A stretch of DNA of 64,000 bases from Ectothiorhodospira shaposhnikovii (GCF_022227765.1 NZ_JAJMLZ010000003.1:124001-188000); one strand, 5' to 3'. Numbered from the stretch's first letter, positions 10,925 through 19,087 are shown. Translations and numbers: made by a program. Notes: a model not told the origin generated them from the letters alone.

Positions 10925-11314
10925 TTCCGATCATTGTTCCGGGACTACGGCCTCCCGCGGCGATTGTCTGTCACTTCTGATCTGATACTTGGTCTAATAT
11001 AGGGGTCAGGTTCGTCCGGTACCCGATACCGTGCGATGCAAGGGAAATACTGAGCAAGTCCCCTGTCGTGACTCCCCGAACATGTCTCCTGTCGTCACTC
11101 CCGCGAAGGCGGGAGTCCGGGAGTGACAGCAGTCCGCGGCTGGATCCCCGCCTGCGCGGGGATGACGTTCCAGGGAAGCGCAGGAGTGTTCCTTTGTCGG
11201 CTGGATCTCCGCCCGTGCGGGGATGACGGATAGATCAGGCGGAGTAAGATGGAGAGGACAGCTGGATTCCCGCATGCGCCGGCATGACGTATTCAGAACA
11301 TCCCAAGGTGATTC
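10925..11314. other. Intergenic region filled with palindromic repeats
   Basis: This 390-base gap holds no credible gene. Its right-hand two thirds consist of four repeat units (separate entry). The first 150 bases contain no feature I can support. A GTCTCCTG-like and GTCGTGAC-like pair around 11065-11095 seem to be decayed repeat fragments. Confidence 0.6.
11094..11287. repeat. Four REP-like palindromic units in tandem
   Basis: Units at about 11094-11127, 11140-11166, 11201-11227 and 11262-11287 each consist of a TCCCCGC or TCCCGC arm, a short centre, a GCGGGA or GCGGGGA arm, and a trailing TGAC. They are variants of the TTCCCGC-TTTC-GCGGGAA palindrome that recurs at 13231, 13275, 41535, 44971 and 45020. 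Arms are imperfect in the third and fourth units. The type is common in proteobacterial intergenic DNA. Confidence 0.8.
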
Positions 11315-12598
11315 ATGGCAAGTGACGTGGACAAGCGGGGGCATACCCTGCTGGTCGTGGAAGACAGCCGCTCCGTGGCTGGCCTGCTGGCGGATCGCAT
11401 CGGTCTTATCGAGGGTGTGACGGTCGAGGTGGCCGGCACCCTGGAAGAGGCCCGCAAGATCGTGCTGGCCCGCAAGGACGCGCTGTTCCTGGCCGTGCTC
11501 GACCTCAATCTGCCCGATGCCCCGGATGGGGAAGTGGTGCCCTGGGTCATGTCCCAGGGCGTGCCGGTCCTGGTGCTGACCGCCGGTCTCAATGACAACG
11601 AGCGGGACGGCCTCATGGACATGGGCATCGTGGACTATGTGAACAAGACCAACCCATCCGAGATCGAGCATGTGGTGCGTACGGTGGAGCGCATCTACCG
11701 CAATCGCCATATCAGTGTGCTGGTAGTGGATGATTCCAATTCCGCCCGGGCTTATCTCATGGAGTTGCTGCGCCGTTATGGTTATCGCCTGCGGGAGGCC
11801 CGGGATGGTGCCTCGGCCCTGGCACAGCTGGAGCAGCACGAGGACATCCGGTTGGTCCTGTGCGACCAGAACATGCCGGGCATGGATGGTGTCGCACTCA
11901 TCGGCCGCATCCGTCAGCGTTATTCCCGCAGCCATCTCTGCATCATCGGCATGTCCAACTACGGATCGGGCATGCTCTCTGCCCGCCTGCTCAAGGCGGG
12001 TGCCAATGACTTCATCAATCGCCCCTTTCTGGAAGAGGAGTTCTTCGTTCGTGTGAATCAGAACGTGGAACTGATCGAGTTGATCCGGAGTATGGAGGAA
12101 AATGCCAACCGTGATCCGTTGACGGGTCTTTACAATCGCCGTTATCTGGCCGATGCCGGTCGGATGATGCTTGAGGCCGCGGCCCGGACCGGCCAGGGGA
12201 TGGCGGTGATCCTGATGGATCTGGATCACTTCAAGAGCGTCAATGACCGCTTTGGTCATTTCGGGGGCGACGAGGTGCTCAGGAAAGTGGCCCGTCATCT
12301 GCTCGAAATCACCCGCAGTTCCGACATCGTGGCCCGTTACGGGGGGGAGGAGTTCTGTGTGGTGGCGCAGAACGTGGACGGTCACAAGGCCCGGCTGCTG
12401 GCCGAAAAGCTCCGGGCCGAGATCGCCGCCCTGGAAGTGACGATCAAGGGAACCACCGTGTCGTTCAGCGCGAGCCTGGGGGTGGTGGTGCGTCCGGGGA
12501 GCGGTCTGGAAGACATGCTGACCCGGGCCGATCGATTGCTGTATGAAGCCAAGTCTTCGGGCAGGGATCAGGTCCGTATGGAGCAGGAGAATCCGTGA
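11315..12598 (+). CDS. Response regulator with two receiver domains and a GGDEF diguanylate cyclase
   Basis: A 427-residue signalling protein that should make cyclic di-GMP. Receiver 1 (about 10-125) has VVEDS and a phospho-acceptor Asp in AVLDLNLPD. Receiver 2 (about 132-250) has VVDDSNSAR and LCDQNMPGMDG. The GGDEF domain (about 265-425) carries an intact GGEEF signature preceded by RSSD five residues upstream, the inhibitory I-site pattern, so product feedback is likely. AAGGTG precedes the ATG. The stop overlaps the next gene (TGATG), linking it to a lipoprotein. No histidine kinase is adjacent. Confidence 0.92.
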   Translation: MASDVDKRGHTLLVVEDSRSVAGLLADRIGLIEGVTVEVAGTLEEARKIVLARKDALFLAVLDLNLPDAPDGEVVPWVMSQGVPVLVLTAGLNDNERDGLMDMGIVDYVNKTNPSEIEHVVRTVERIYRNRHISVLVVDDSNSARAYLMELLRRYGYRLREARDGASALAQLEQHEDIRLVLCDQNMPGMDGVALIGRIRQRYSRSHLCIIGMSNYGSGMLSARLLKAGANDFINRPFLEEEFFVRVNQNVELIELIRSMEENANRDPLTGLYNRRYLADAGRMMLEAAARTGQGMAVILMDLDHFKSVNDRFGHFGGDEVLRKVARHLLEITRSSDIVARYGGEEFCVVAQNVDGHKARLLAEKLRAEIAALEVTIKGTTVSFSASLGVVVRPGSGLEDMLTRADRLLYEAKSSGRDQVRMEQENP

Positions 12599-13215
12599 TG
12601 ACAAACAGAACCATCCTGGTCGTTCTTGCGTTGGTGGTATTCACCGCGGGATGTGCCACCCGCTATCCCTTGGGGATTCCCGAGGAACAATGGGTGTCGC
12701 TCAGCCTTGAGGAGCAGATCCGGGCCAGGGAAGCCCAGGCGGCCCTGGAGCAGGCGCAGGCGGAGCGGCGCGCGGCCGAGGCCAGGGCGCGTGAGGCGCA
12801 GGCTGCCCGTGAGCAGGCGGAACTGGAAATGCGGCGCCGTGAAGCTCGCTACGGAGAGCGGGTCCAGTGCGTGCTGACATCGGCCGAGGGCAGGCTGGGG
12901 GGACGTTGGCGCCCGCTGGAGCCCTTGGCCGTGGATCTGGTGCAAGGGATGGAAATGCCGTTTCAGTTGATGACCACGGCCGATGGGGGCCGGTATCGGG
13001 GGCAAGGCCATGCCTATTTCGATGGCACGACGGTCAGTTTGTGTTCGGTGCGGGGGCAGCATGACCGGGATCCCGGGGCTTGTGCCCGTCTGCTGGGCAC
13101 ATTTGAGGATTATCGTCGAGGTCTGAGGAGCGAGGTGTCGTCCGAACGCTTCATCAGGGGGCAGTTGCGTTGCCATCTTGGCCCCGAGGCAGGGGTGTCC
13201 CCTAGGAGACACTGA
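12598..13215 (+). CDS. Predicted lipoprotein with an N-terminal coiled coil
   Basis: A 205-residue protein with a lipoprotein signal peptide; the lipobox is FTAGC with the lipidated Cys near residue 20. A long Ala/Glu/Arg/Gln-rich helix (about residues 40-85) should form a coiled coil. The C-terminal domain has four further cysteines (in RVQCVL, SLCSV, GACARL and QLRCHL) that could form two disulfides in the periplasm. ATG 12598 lies within the upstream stop (TGATG) and AGGAGA precedes it. Co-expression with the diguanylate cyclase suggests an envelope role linked to c-di-GMP, but the family is not recognised. Confidence 0.7.
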   Translation: MTNRTILVVLALVVFTAGCATRYPLGIPEEQWVSLSLEEQIRAREAQAALEQAQAERRAAEARAREAQAAREQAELEMRRREARYGERVQCVLTSAEGRLGGRWRPLEPLAVDLVQGMEMPFQLMTTADGGRYRGQGHAYFDGTTVSLCSVRGQHDRDPGACARLLGTFEDYRRGLRSEVSSERFIRGQLRCHLGPEAGVSPRRH

Positions 13216-13230
13216 ACAGGCCTTGCCGTT

Positions 13231-13299
13231 GGATTCCCGCTTTCGCGGGAATCCAGGAGGCCCAATCCAGGACTGGATTCCCTCGCGCCCGGGAATTCC
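13231..13299. repeat. Two REP-like palindromes downstream of the lipoprotein gene
   Basis: GGATTCCCGC at 13231 pairs across TTTC with GCGGGAATCC ending at 13254. A second, imperfect copy runs from about 13275 to 13299 (GGATTCCC...GGGAATTCC). They may serve as a terminator or an mRNA-stabilising end for the upstream operon. Confidence 0.75.
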
Positions 13300-13332
13300 C
13301 TATTCAGAGTGCCCGTAAAGGCATGATAGAGT

Positions 13333-13361
13333 TTGACAATAATAACGATTATCAATAACAA
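13333..13361 (+). promoter_or_regulatory. Promoter with Fur-box-like operator for hemP
   Basis: TTGACA (13333-13338) is followed after 17 bases by TAACAA (13356-13361). The spacer and -10 coincide with AATAATAACGATTATCAAT (13338-13356), which matches the 19-base Fur consensus at about 12 positions. Iron-replete repression by Fur is therefore expected. Confidence 0.6.
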
Positions 13362-13495
13362 TCCTCTGCCAGCTGATCGACTATCGGTTCGGTCGCCGCG
13401 CGCGGCGGCCTGGACCCTGACGCAGAGAGATTGTTCTGATGAACCAGGTGCAGAAACACCATTTGAGCGGAGGGAAGGGGACGCAGGAGGCAGGC

Positions 13496-13639
13496 ATGGA
13501 ATCGGCATCTCCCCTGGGCGGCAGGCTGCTTTCCAGTACGGATCTGCTGGAGGGACGTCGCCAACTGCGGATCGAGCACCAGGGCGAGATCTATACCCTG
13601 CGGGTCACCAGCAAGGGGAAACTGATTCTGACCAAGTAA
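13496..13639 (+). CDS. hemP: HemP, hemin uptake protein family
   Basis: A small protein of the HemP family, usually Fur-controlled and found beside haem or siderophore receptor genes. The family end is clear: SSTDLLEGRRQLRIEHQ, then IYTLRVTSKGKLILTK. Two starts are possible. ATG 13496 (47 residues) has a perfect AGGAGG five bases upstream and is preferred; ATG 13439 (66 residues) has no good site. The gene faces the TonB receptor tail to tail, with a strong hairpin between. HemP's molecular job is not settled; in some bacteria it activates receptor expression. Confidence 0.85.
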   Translation: MESASPLGGRLLSSTDLLEGRRQLRIEHQGEIYTLRVTSKGKLILTK

Positions 13640-13646
13640 GGGATCC

Positions 13647-13671
13647 GGCCCTGGCTCACTGAGCCAGGGCC
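13647..13671. terminator. Bidirectional hairpin between hemP and the TonB receptor gene
   Basis: A perfect 12-bp stem, GGCCCTGGCTCA with its complement, around a single central base. It separates two convergent genes. There is no run of T on either side, so it may act as an mRNA 3' end barrier rather than a classical intrinsic terminator. Confidence 0.6.
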
Positions 13672-13692
13672 GGGGTGGATGTCAGGATCGGT

Positions 13693-15864
13693 CTAGAAAT
13701 CCACGTTCATGGAAACCCACAGCCTGCGAGGCTCCAGCAGCTGGTTGTAGACGTTGCTGTAAGCCGTGGTGCTCGGATCGTTGCGCAAGGGATAGGCGCG
13801 ATAATCGTTGAAGTCCTTGTCCAGCAGGTTGTAGACCACGCCGGTGACGGAGACATGGCGGTTGAACCGATAGGTGGCACCCAGGTCGACCAGGGTATAA
13901 CCCTTGAAATCCCCCAGAGCTTCGGCGGCACCCTGCGCATCGCCTCCAAGATGGGGTTCATGGAAGCTGTCCGGGCGGAATCGGCTGCTGCGGTATTCCA
14001 CACCCAGGAAGGTACTCAGGGCAGGGCTGGTCTGCCATGAGAGGCGGGTATTGATCATGTGTTCCGGGATGCTGTACAGGGGGTCGCCTTTCTGAAAGCC
14101 CCTGACGATGGAGGAGGTGACTTCGCTATCGGTATAGGTGTAGTTGGCGGCCACCTGCCAGTCGGGCGCGAACTGCCAGCGACCGTTGAGTTCCACACCC
14201 CGAATCCGTGCTTCACCGATGTTGCTGGGCTCATCGGGCATGCCCGATGCCCCGGTGGGACGCTCGATCTTGTCTTCGATATTGGTATAGAACAGGGTGG
14301 CCTGCAGGTTCAGACCGGCCCGGTTATCAAACAGGGCAGCGACTTCGTAGTTGGTGCTGATCTCGGGATCGAGATTCGGGTTTCCGAACAGCGCGGTTTC
14401 GCCGTTGTTGCCATAGCCGATGATGCCGTCGTGCAGCTGTTCCAGGTAGGGGGCGCGGTAACCGCGTCCCACGCCACCCTTGAAGGTCCAGGTGGGGGAG
14501 GCGTTCCAGACACCGTAAAGGCGAGGCGTGACCTGTCCGCCAAAGGCATCGTGATTGTCGTAGCGCAGGCCGCCGGTCAGGGCGAACTGTTCGGTCATGG
14601 CCCACTCGTCTTCAACAAAGACACCCCACTGCCGGTTTTTGAAGGTGCTCTGAGGGATGCCGTCCTCCATGCGCGCATCAATGTACTGGGCACCCAATGA
14701 GAGGGTGTGGTCACCGACGAAGGTGATGAGCTTGGTATCCAGAATGGTCGTTTCACTTTCCAGCTTGCGGTCTGCGCCCACGACCAGCCCGGGCGAAGCC
14801 GAACCCACGGCATTTTCAGGAATGGTCCTGCCCGTGGTTTCGGTGCGGTTGTAGGTGAGGGCGGATTCCAGGATACCGATCTCGTAACGTCCGGTATGGG
14901 CCAGATAGACCTGGTCTCGCTCGAATCCCAACTCCTTGTCATAACCATCCCGGAAAGCGCCGGCATTGTTCTGGCGGATGCGCCCCAGCTGGCCGCGGTC
15001 ATTGTTGTAGGTCTGACGGGTGATATCGACCCCCAGGGAGATGTCATTGTCCACGTTGGGGGTCAGGGTCAGGCGTCCACCGAAGGTTTCCACATTGGCG
15101 CCGGCGGGGTTTTGTCCCATGGTCCGGTTGTCCACCAAGCTTTCGTTCTGCCCAGGCCAGGTGATCCGCGATTCGGCGCGCTCGTACAGTCGGCCATACA
15201 CCTGCAGCGAGAGCCGGTCTTCCACCAGGGGGCCGGCGGCATAGGCTTCCAGGGTGGTGTTGCCGCCGAATTCCGCATCGCGCTGGAAAGTGCTGCTCAG
15301 GGAGGCTGAACCGCCCCAGTGCTCGCCGGGCTTGCGGGTGATGATGTTGACCACGCCGCCCAGGGCATCGGCACCATAGAGGGTGGACATGGGGCCGCGG
15401 ATGACCTCGATGCGTTCGATGGCGGCCACCGGGGGGAAGAAGACTGAGGCGGAGTCCACGAAGGCATTGGGGGCCACGGTGCCGGGGACATTCTGGCGGC
15501 GTCCGTCGATCAGAACCAGGGTGTACTCGCTGGGCAGTCCGCGCAGGCTGATGGTTCGGTTGCCCGTCTTGTTGCTGCGTGCATCCAGGCCGTTGATATC
15601 CACGCCTTCGATGCCCCGTAGGGCGTCTGCGATGTTGGTGATCTGTTTCTGTTCCAGCTCTTCACGGGTGACAACCGTGATGCTGGCCGGTGCATTGACG
15701 ATTTCCTGCTGGAAGCCACCGGCCGTCACTACCATGGCCGGCATCTCCACGGCCTGTTGGGCCAGGGCTGCGGGCGAGGCCAGGGCAAATGAAACCCCGG
15801 CGGTCAGTGCGGTCAATCTGAGTCGATTCGGCATGTCGCCGGACGTGCGGCATGTCTTGGGCAC
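13693..15864 (-). CDS. TonB-dependent outer-membrane siderophore receptor (FepA/IrgA/CirA type)
   Basis: A 723-residue outer-membrane receptor that imports a ferric siderophore using TonB energy. It has a signal peptide (LALASPAALAQQ-like end), a TonB-box-like MPAMVVTAG, a plug domain (SLRGLPSEYTLVLIDGRR; IEVIRGPMSTLYGADALGG) and a 22-strand type barrel ending in an aromatic residue (WVSMNVDF). The GTG at 15864 has AAGGGG upstream; an ATG at 15834 would start right at the signal peptide, and either is possible. A Fur-like site lies 120 bases upstream. The ligand cannot be named from sequence; a catecholate siderophore would fit the closest relatives. Confidence 0.88.
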   Translation of the reverse strand: MPKTCRTSGDMPNRLRLTALTAGVSFALASPAALAQQAVEMPAMVVTAGGFQQEIVNAPASITVVTREELEQKQITNIADALRGIEGVDINGLDARSNKTGNRTISLRGLPSEYTLVLIDGRRQNVPGTVAPNAFVDSASVFFPPVAAIERIEVIRGPMSTLYGADALGGVVNIITRKPGEHWGGSASLSSTFQRDAEFGGNTTLEAYAAGPLVEDRLSLQVYGRLYERAESRITWPGQNESLVDNRTMGQNPAGANVETFGGRLTLTPNVDNDISLGVDITRQTYNNDRGQLGRIRQNNAGAFRDGYDKELGFERDQVYLAHTGRYEIGILESALTYNRTETTGRTIPENAVGSASPGLVVGADRKLESETTILDTKLITFVGDHTLSLGAQYIDARMEDGIPQSTFKNRQWGVFVEDEWAMTEQFALTGGLRYDNHDAFGGQVTPRLYGVWNASPTWTFKGGVGRGYRAPYLEQLHDGIIGYGNNGETALFGNPNLDPEISTNYEVAALFDNRAGLNLQATLFYTNIEDKIERPTGASGMPDEPSNIGEARIRGVELNGRWQFAPDWQVAANYTYTDSEVTSSIVRGFQKGDPLYSIPEHMINTRLSWQTSPALSTFLGVEYRSSRFRPDSFHEPHLGGDAQGAAEALGDFKGYTLVDLGATYRFNRHVSVTGVVYNLLDKDFNDYRAYPLRNDPSTTAYSNVYNQLLEPRRLWVSMNVDF

Positions 15865-15986
15865 GGATGTATCCCCTTGCGTGAGGTCAAAAGTGACGCT
15901 GGCTGGCTAGGCCCTCAGGGGGATTGGCTGGCTTGCGGGCTGGGTTGTGGAACGAGAGATCAGGATTTCGATCTCCATCAAAAATT

Positions 15987-16012
15987 CACGATTATTCTCA
16001 TTCTCATTCATT
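15987..16012 (-). promoter_or_regulatory. Fur-box-like operator upstream of the TonB receptor
   Basis: On the minus strand the sequence reads GAATGAGAATGAGAATAATC, the repeated GAATGA/GAATAA hexamer pattern of gammaproteobacterial Fur sites. It lies in an A+T-rich stretch about 125-150 bases before the receptor start. It supports iron-responsive repression together with the hemP operator. Confidence 0.65.
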
Positions 16013-16080
16013 TTTTTGGGATCTGTCAAACCTGGATCCGGCCATGGCGACGGTCTGGTCTGGAACGGTGTTGGCCGGGC

Positions 16081-16111
16081 AAAAAGAAAGCCCGCCATAA
16101 GGCGGGCTTTC
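16081..16111 (-). terminator. Intrinsic terminator of lpp
   Basis: Read on the minus strand, GAAAGCCCGCC, loop TTAT, then GGCGGGCTTTC is followed by TTTTT. This is a strong Rho-independent terminator about 60 bases past the lpp stop. Confidence 0.9.
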
Positions 16112-16168
16112 GTCAGGGGCGGGCAGTCGCGGCCGCAAGGTCCGCGCTGCCAAAATCCGGGGAGGGAA

Positions 16169-16465
16169 TTACTTGCCGGGGCGCTGGTAGGTGCGCTCCA
16201 TGCGCTCGATCATCTCGCGCAGGCGGGCATTTTCCTGCAGGGCGCGGTCAGCCTTGCGGTTGGCTTCGTTGGCGGTGCGATTGGCCTGGTCGGCGCCGGC
16301 CTTGGCGTCGTTGGCGGTACGCAGGGCCTGGTCACTGGTGACCTTGGCGTTGTCGATCAACTGGCGGTTTTCTTCCAGGTTCTTGGTCGTGGCACAGCCC
16401 GTGGTCAACACCAGCGTCAGGACCGCTGCTGAAGCCATGGCCACTTTGAACATTCCTTTCTGCAT
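16169..16465 (-). CDS. lpp: Lpp/OprI-like outer-membrane lipoprotein
   Basis: A 98-residue major lipoprotein homologue. The signal peptide ends in the lipobox LTTGC. The mature chain is a heptad-rich helix (NDAKAGADQANRTANEANRK) expected to form a trimeric coiled coil with an alanine zipper. The final residue is Lys, as needed for covalent attachment to peptidoglycan in Lpp, although the last motif RPGK differs from the enteric YRK. GGAGG stands upstream of the ATG and a strong terminator follows, as expected for a highly expressed single gene. Confidence 0.85.
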   Translation of the reverse strand: MQKGMFKVAMASAAVLTLVLTTGCATTKNLEENRQLIDNAKVTSDQALRTANDAKAGADQANRTANEANRKADRALQENARLREMIERMERTYQRPGK

Positions 16466-16695
16466 TGGAACCTCCGGTTTAAGCTGGGTTGTAGGATTGG
16501 GAATTGAATTCTAACAGGTGGCTTTAAGTATCCATAGTATCCCCCCGAAAGATATTTAATCGGTCACAAAAATACCCGTTCAAAACGCATCCGGTCGTTG
16601 CACCATGTTGGGGCGGATTTTATCGTCTTGCCTGAAAAAAGTGCATTGCATTCAATGTGTTGTCATGGAACTCACCTCTGTGTCGGCATTTTTTC

Positions 16696-16711
16696 TGGCA
16701 TGCTTCATGCA
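16696..16711 (+). promoter_or_regulatory. Candidate sigma-54 promoter
   Basis: TGGCATGCTTCATGCA matches the sigma-54 consensus TGGCACGN4TTGCW at all but two defined positions, with the GG and GC doublets 12 bases apart as required. Start of transcription would be near 16722. A palindromic CATTG-N4-CAATG about 50-60 bases upstream could be an enhancer-binding site. Confidence 0.55.
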
Positions 16712-16721
16712 TTTCATTACG

Positions 16722-16803
16722 TGTCTGACATCCGGTCCTCTTGATCATGTCGGTCATCGTTTACTCCTCCTGCTTGCGGGGTGCTTCGGCACCCCGTTTT
16801 TTT
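16722..16803 (+). ncRNA. Candidate small RNA of about 80 nucleotides
   Basis: Between lpp (minus strand) and nagZ there is a plus-strand intrinsic terminator with no coding gene before it, and a near-consensus sigma-54 promoter at the right distance. The predicted transcript has a GACAT...ATGTC stem, a single-stranded pyrimidine-rich TTTACTCCTCCTGC that is complementary to ribosome-binding sites, and a terminal hairpin with seven T. These are the parts of an Hfq-type regulatory RNA. No reading frame of note lies within. It could instead be a leader for nagZ that ends early. Confidence 0.45.
16777..16803 (+). terminator. Intrinsic terminator upstream of nagZ
   Basis: CGGGGTG, loop CTTCGG, then CACCCCG followed by seven T. 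It cannot serve lpp, which is transcribed the other way, so it implies a plus-strand transcript in this intergenic region. Confidence 0.9.
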
Positions 16804-16888
16804 ATCTTCGGCTTTCTGCATTCAGTGGCGTGAAACCGGTGGGGATTTGGTTACAATTCCCGCTTTCCGAGCCGGGAGAGTGTGCGTC

Positions 16889-17935
16889 ATGCCCCTTGGG
16901 CCTGTGATGGTGGATCTGGAAGGCACGTCGATGACGGCCTGGGAACGGCAGTTATTGAAGCGTCCCGGGGTCGGGGGCGTGATCCTGTTTACCCGCAATT
17001 TCGAATCCCGTGAACAGCTCATGGCCCTGGTGGCCGAGATCCATGCCCTGCGGGACCCCCATCTGCTGGTGGCGGTGGACCACGAGGGAGGCCGGGTGCA
17101 ACGTTTCCGCGAAGGATTCACCCATTTGCCGGCCATGGCCGCCCTGGGTGCCCTGCATGATCGTGACCGGGCGGCCGCCCGTCGTGCGGCCCGGACCTTG
17201 GGTTGGCTGCTGGCGGTGGAGCTGCGCGCCGTGGGGGTGGATTTCAGCTTTGCCCCGGTGCTGGATCTGGCCCACGGCTGCAGCGGTGTGATCGGTGACC
17301 GGGCCTTTCATCGTCGCCCCGAGGTGGTGGGAGAACTGGGGCATCAGGTCGTGGCCGGCATGCGGGCAGCCGGCATGGAAGCCGTGGGCAAGCACTTTCC
17401 GGGGCATGGCGGGGTGCAGGCGGATTCTCACCTGGCCCTGCCGGTGGATCACCGGCCGTTCGATCGGATCCTGCACGATGATCTCCAGCCTTTTGACCGG
17501 CTGGTGCGTGAGGGTATCGCCGGCATCATGCCCGCCCATGTGGTGTATGACCAAGTGGATGATTTGCCCGCCGGTTTTTCCCCCCTCTGGCTGCAGCGCG
17601 TGCTGCGCGGACGTCTGGGTTTCAAGGGGGCCATCTTCAGTGATGATCTGAGCATGGCCGCCACCGAGAGTTTCGGCGATTTCCCCCGCCGTGCCCGCCT
17701 GGCCCTTGAGGCCGGTTGTGACATGGTACTGGTCTGCAATCACCCGGAAGGCGCCTCGCAGGTGCTGGATGCCCTGGAGGGGCATGCGGACCCGGTGTCC
17801 ATGGCCCGCCTGGCCCGCATGCATGGGCGCCGTGCCCCATCCTGGGCCGGCCTGGAAGCCGACCCGGAATGGGCCGCGGCGGTGCGCATCGCACGGGCGC
17901 TGGATGATGACATGAATCTGGAACTGCCGGTCTGA
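16889..17935 (+). CDS. nagZ: NagZ, beta-N-acetylhexosaminidase
   Basis: A 348-residue family 3 glycosidase of the cytoplasm that removes GlcNAc from anhydro-muropeptides in peptidoglycan recycling. Conserved pieces are DHEGGRVQRF, KHFPGHGGVQADSH (the His/Asp dyad of NagZ) and FSDDLSM with the nucleophilic Asp. ATG 16889 has GGGAGAG eight bases upstream; a longer in-frame upstream extension lacks family similarity. A TACAAT -10 lies about 35 bases before the start. In Pseudomonas, nagZ also neighbours methylthioinosine phosphorylase. Confidence 0.94.
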   Translation: MPLGPVMVDLEGTSMTAWERQLLKRPGVGGVILFTRNFESREQLMALVAEIHALRDPHLLVAVDHEGGRVQRFREGFTHLPAMAALGALHDRDRAAARRAARTLGWLLAVELRAVGVDFSFAPVLDLAHGCSGVIGDRAFHRRPEVVGELGHQVVAGMRAAGMEAVGKHFPGHGGVQADSHLALPVDHRPFDRILHDDLQPFDRLVREGIAGIMPAHVVYDQVDDLPAGFSPLWLQRVLRGRLGFKGAIFSDDLSMAATESFGDFPRRARLALEAGCDMVLVCNHPEGASQVLDALEGHADPVSMARLARMHGRRAPSWAGLEADPEWAAAVRIARALDDDMNLELPV

Positions 17936-17987
17936 GAGTCCTGTTTCCACCTCCGTGGCTGATCCCGGAATAAGCGGTTCTTATACA

Positions 17988-18017
17988 TTGTGAGGCCTGG
18001 AATCCGGTGCCTATAAT
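17988..18017 (+). promoter_or_regulatory. Sigma-70 promoter for the DsrE-family gene
   Basis: TTGTGA (17988-17993), 18 bases, then a perfect TATAAT (18012-18017). The transcript would start about 35 bases before the GAGGAGA ribosome-binding site of the next gene. Confidence 0.65.
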
Positions 18018-18061
18018 GCCTTTGCAACATAAGGTAATACCACCCGAGGAGACACAAGATA

Positions 18062-18430
18062 ATGGCCGACAAGTTACTGATCATCATGGTCAACACCGAT
18101 CCGAAAAACCCCTCCGAGTTGGGGGCGCCCTTCTTCCAGGCCACCGTGGCCGCCGCCATGGAGTACGAGGTGGAGGTGATCATGACCGGCCGCGCCGGCG
18201 AACTGGCGAAGAAGGGCGTGGCCGAAAACCTGTTCGTGCAGGAGGGGAGCACCAAGTCGGTGTATGATTTCATCAAGGATGCCCATGAGGCCGGTGCGCA
18301 CTTCAAGGTCTGCACGCCCACCCTGGATCTTTGGGGGAATGATCTGATCCCCGAGATCGAGGAAACCGTGGGCGGTGCCTATGTGATCGGCCAGGCCATG
18401 GATGACGATACCGTGACATTCACCTACTGA
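18062..18430 (+). CDS. DsrE/F-like family protein
   Basis: A 122-residue protein with a DsrE-type fold (Pfam DsrE), related to sulfur-relay proteins TusD/DsrE and to a wider group of uncertain function. The core reads LLIIMVNTDPKNPSELGAPF at the N-terminus and HFKVCTPTLDLWG in the second half, where the single Cys sits at the position of the sulfur-carrying Cys in relatives. No other tus or dsr genes are here, so a role in sulfur oxidation is not shown. It has its own good promoter and may lead a transcript with hpt. Confidence 0.8.
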   Translation: MADKLLIIMVNTDPKNPSELGAPFFQATVAAAMEYEVEVIMTGRAGELAKKGVAENLFVQEGSTKSVYDFIKDAHEAGAHFKVCTPTLDLWGNDLIPEIEETVGGAYVIGQAMDDDTVTFTY

Positions 18431-18459
18431 TCTTTCCGTCAAAACCAGAAAGGGTTGCC

Positions 18460-19017
18460 ATGTCTGTAACTCCGGAGCATGTGAAACAGGTCCTAGCCGA
18501 GGCTGACTGCCTCGTGTCGCGTGAACAGGTGGAGGCGGCCATGGACCGCATGGCCGAGGCCATCACCCGTGATCTGGCGGACAGCAACCCCTTGATACTG
18601 TGTGTCATGACCGGCGGCGTGGTGGCCGCCGGTCATCTGTTGACACGTCTGCATTTTCCCCTGCAGGTGGACTACCTCCATGCGACCCGGTATCGGGGCG
18701 CGCTCACCGGTGGCGAGGAACTGCATTGGCTGGTGAAGCCGCAGACCTCGCTCAAGGGTCGCACGGTCCTGGTGCTGGACGACATCCTGGACGAGGGGCA
18801 TACCCTGGCGGGCATCCTGGATTACTGCCGCGAGGAAGGGGCCGGCAGGGTCCTGTCTGCGGCACTGGTGCTCAAACACCATGACCGGCGTGTTCCCGGA
18901 CTGATGGTGGATTATCTGGGAGTGGAGGTGGAAGACCGCTATGTCTTCGGTTACGGGATGGACTACAAGGAATACCTGCGTAATGCCCCCGGCATCTATG
19001 CCGTGAAGGGTTGCTGA
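18460..19017 (+). CDS. hpt: Hypoxanthine-guanine phosphoribosyltransferase
   Basis: A 185-residue purine salvage enzyme that converts hypoxanthine or guanine plus PRPP to IMP or GMP. The PRPP loop is VLVLDDILDEGHTLAGI; KHHDR and the ending YVFGYGMDYKEYLRN are typical of the family. It is followed by methylthioinosine phosphorylase, which releases hypoxanthine, so the two form a logical salvage pair. Confidence 0.93.
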   Translation: MSVTPEHVKQVLAEADCLVSREQVEAAMDRMAEAITRDLADSNPLILCVMTGGVVAAGHLLTRLHFPLQVDYLHATRYRGALTGGEELHWLVKPQTSLKGRTVLVLDDILDEGHTLAGILDYCREEGAGRVLSAALVLKHHDRRVPGLMVDYLGVEVEDRYVFGYGMDYKEYLRNAPGIYAVKGC

Positions 19018-19087
19018 AATCCCCGACAATTCCCCTGGACGGCATCCTCGCGGATGCCGTCCTGTCTGTTGCATCAACGAGGACCTC

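Noticed and set aside
11094-11287. Possible short CRISPR array
   Set aside because: Spacing is irregular, units are palindromic and diverged, there are no cas genes, and the same units occur singly elsewhere.
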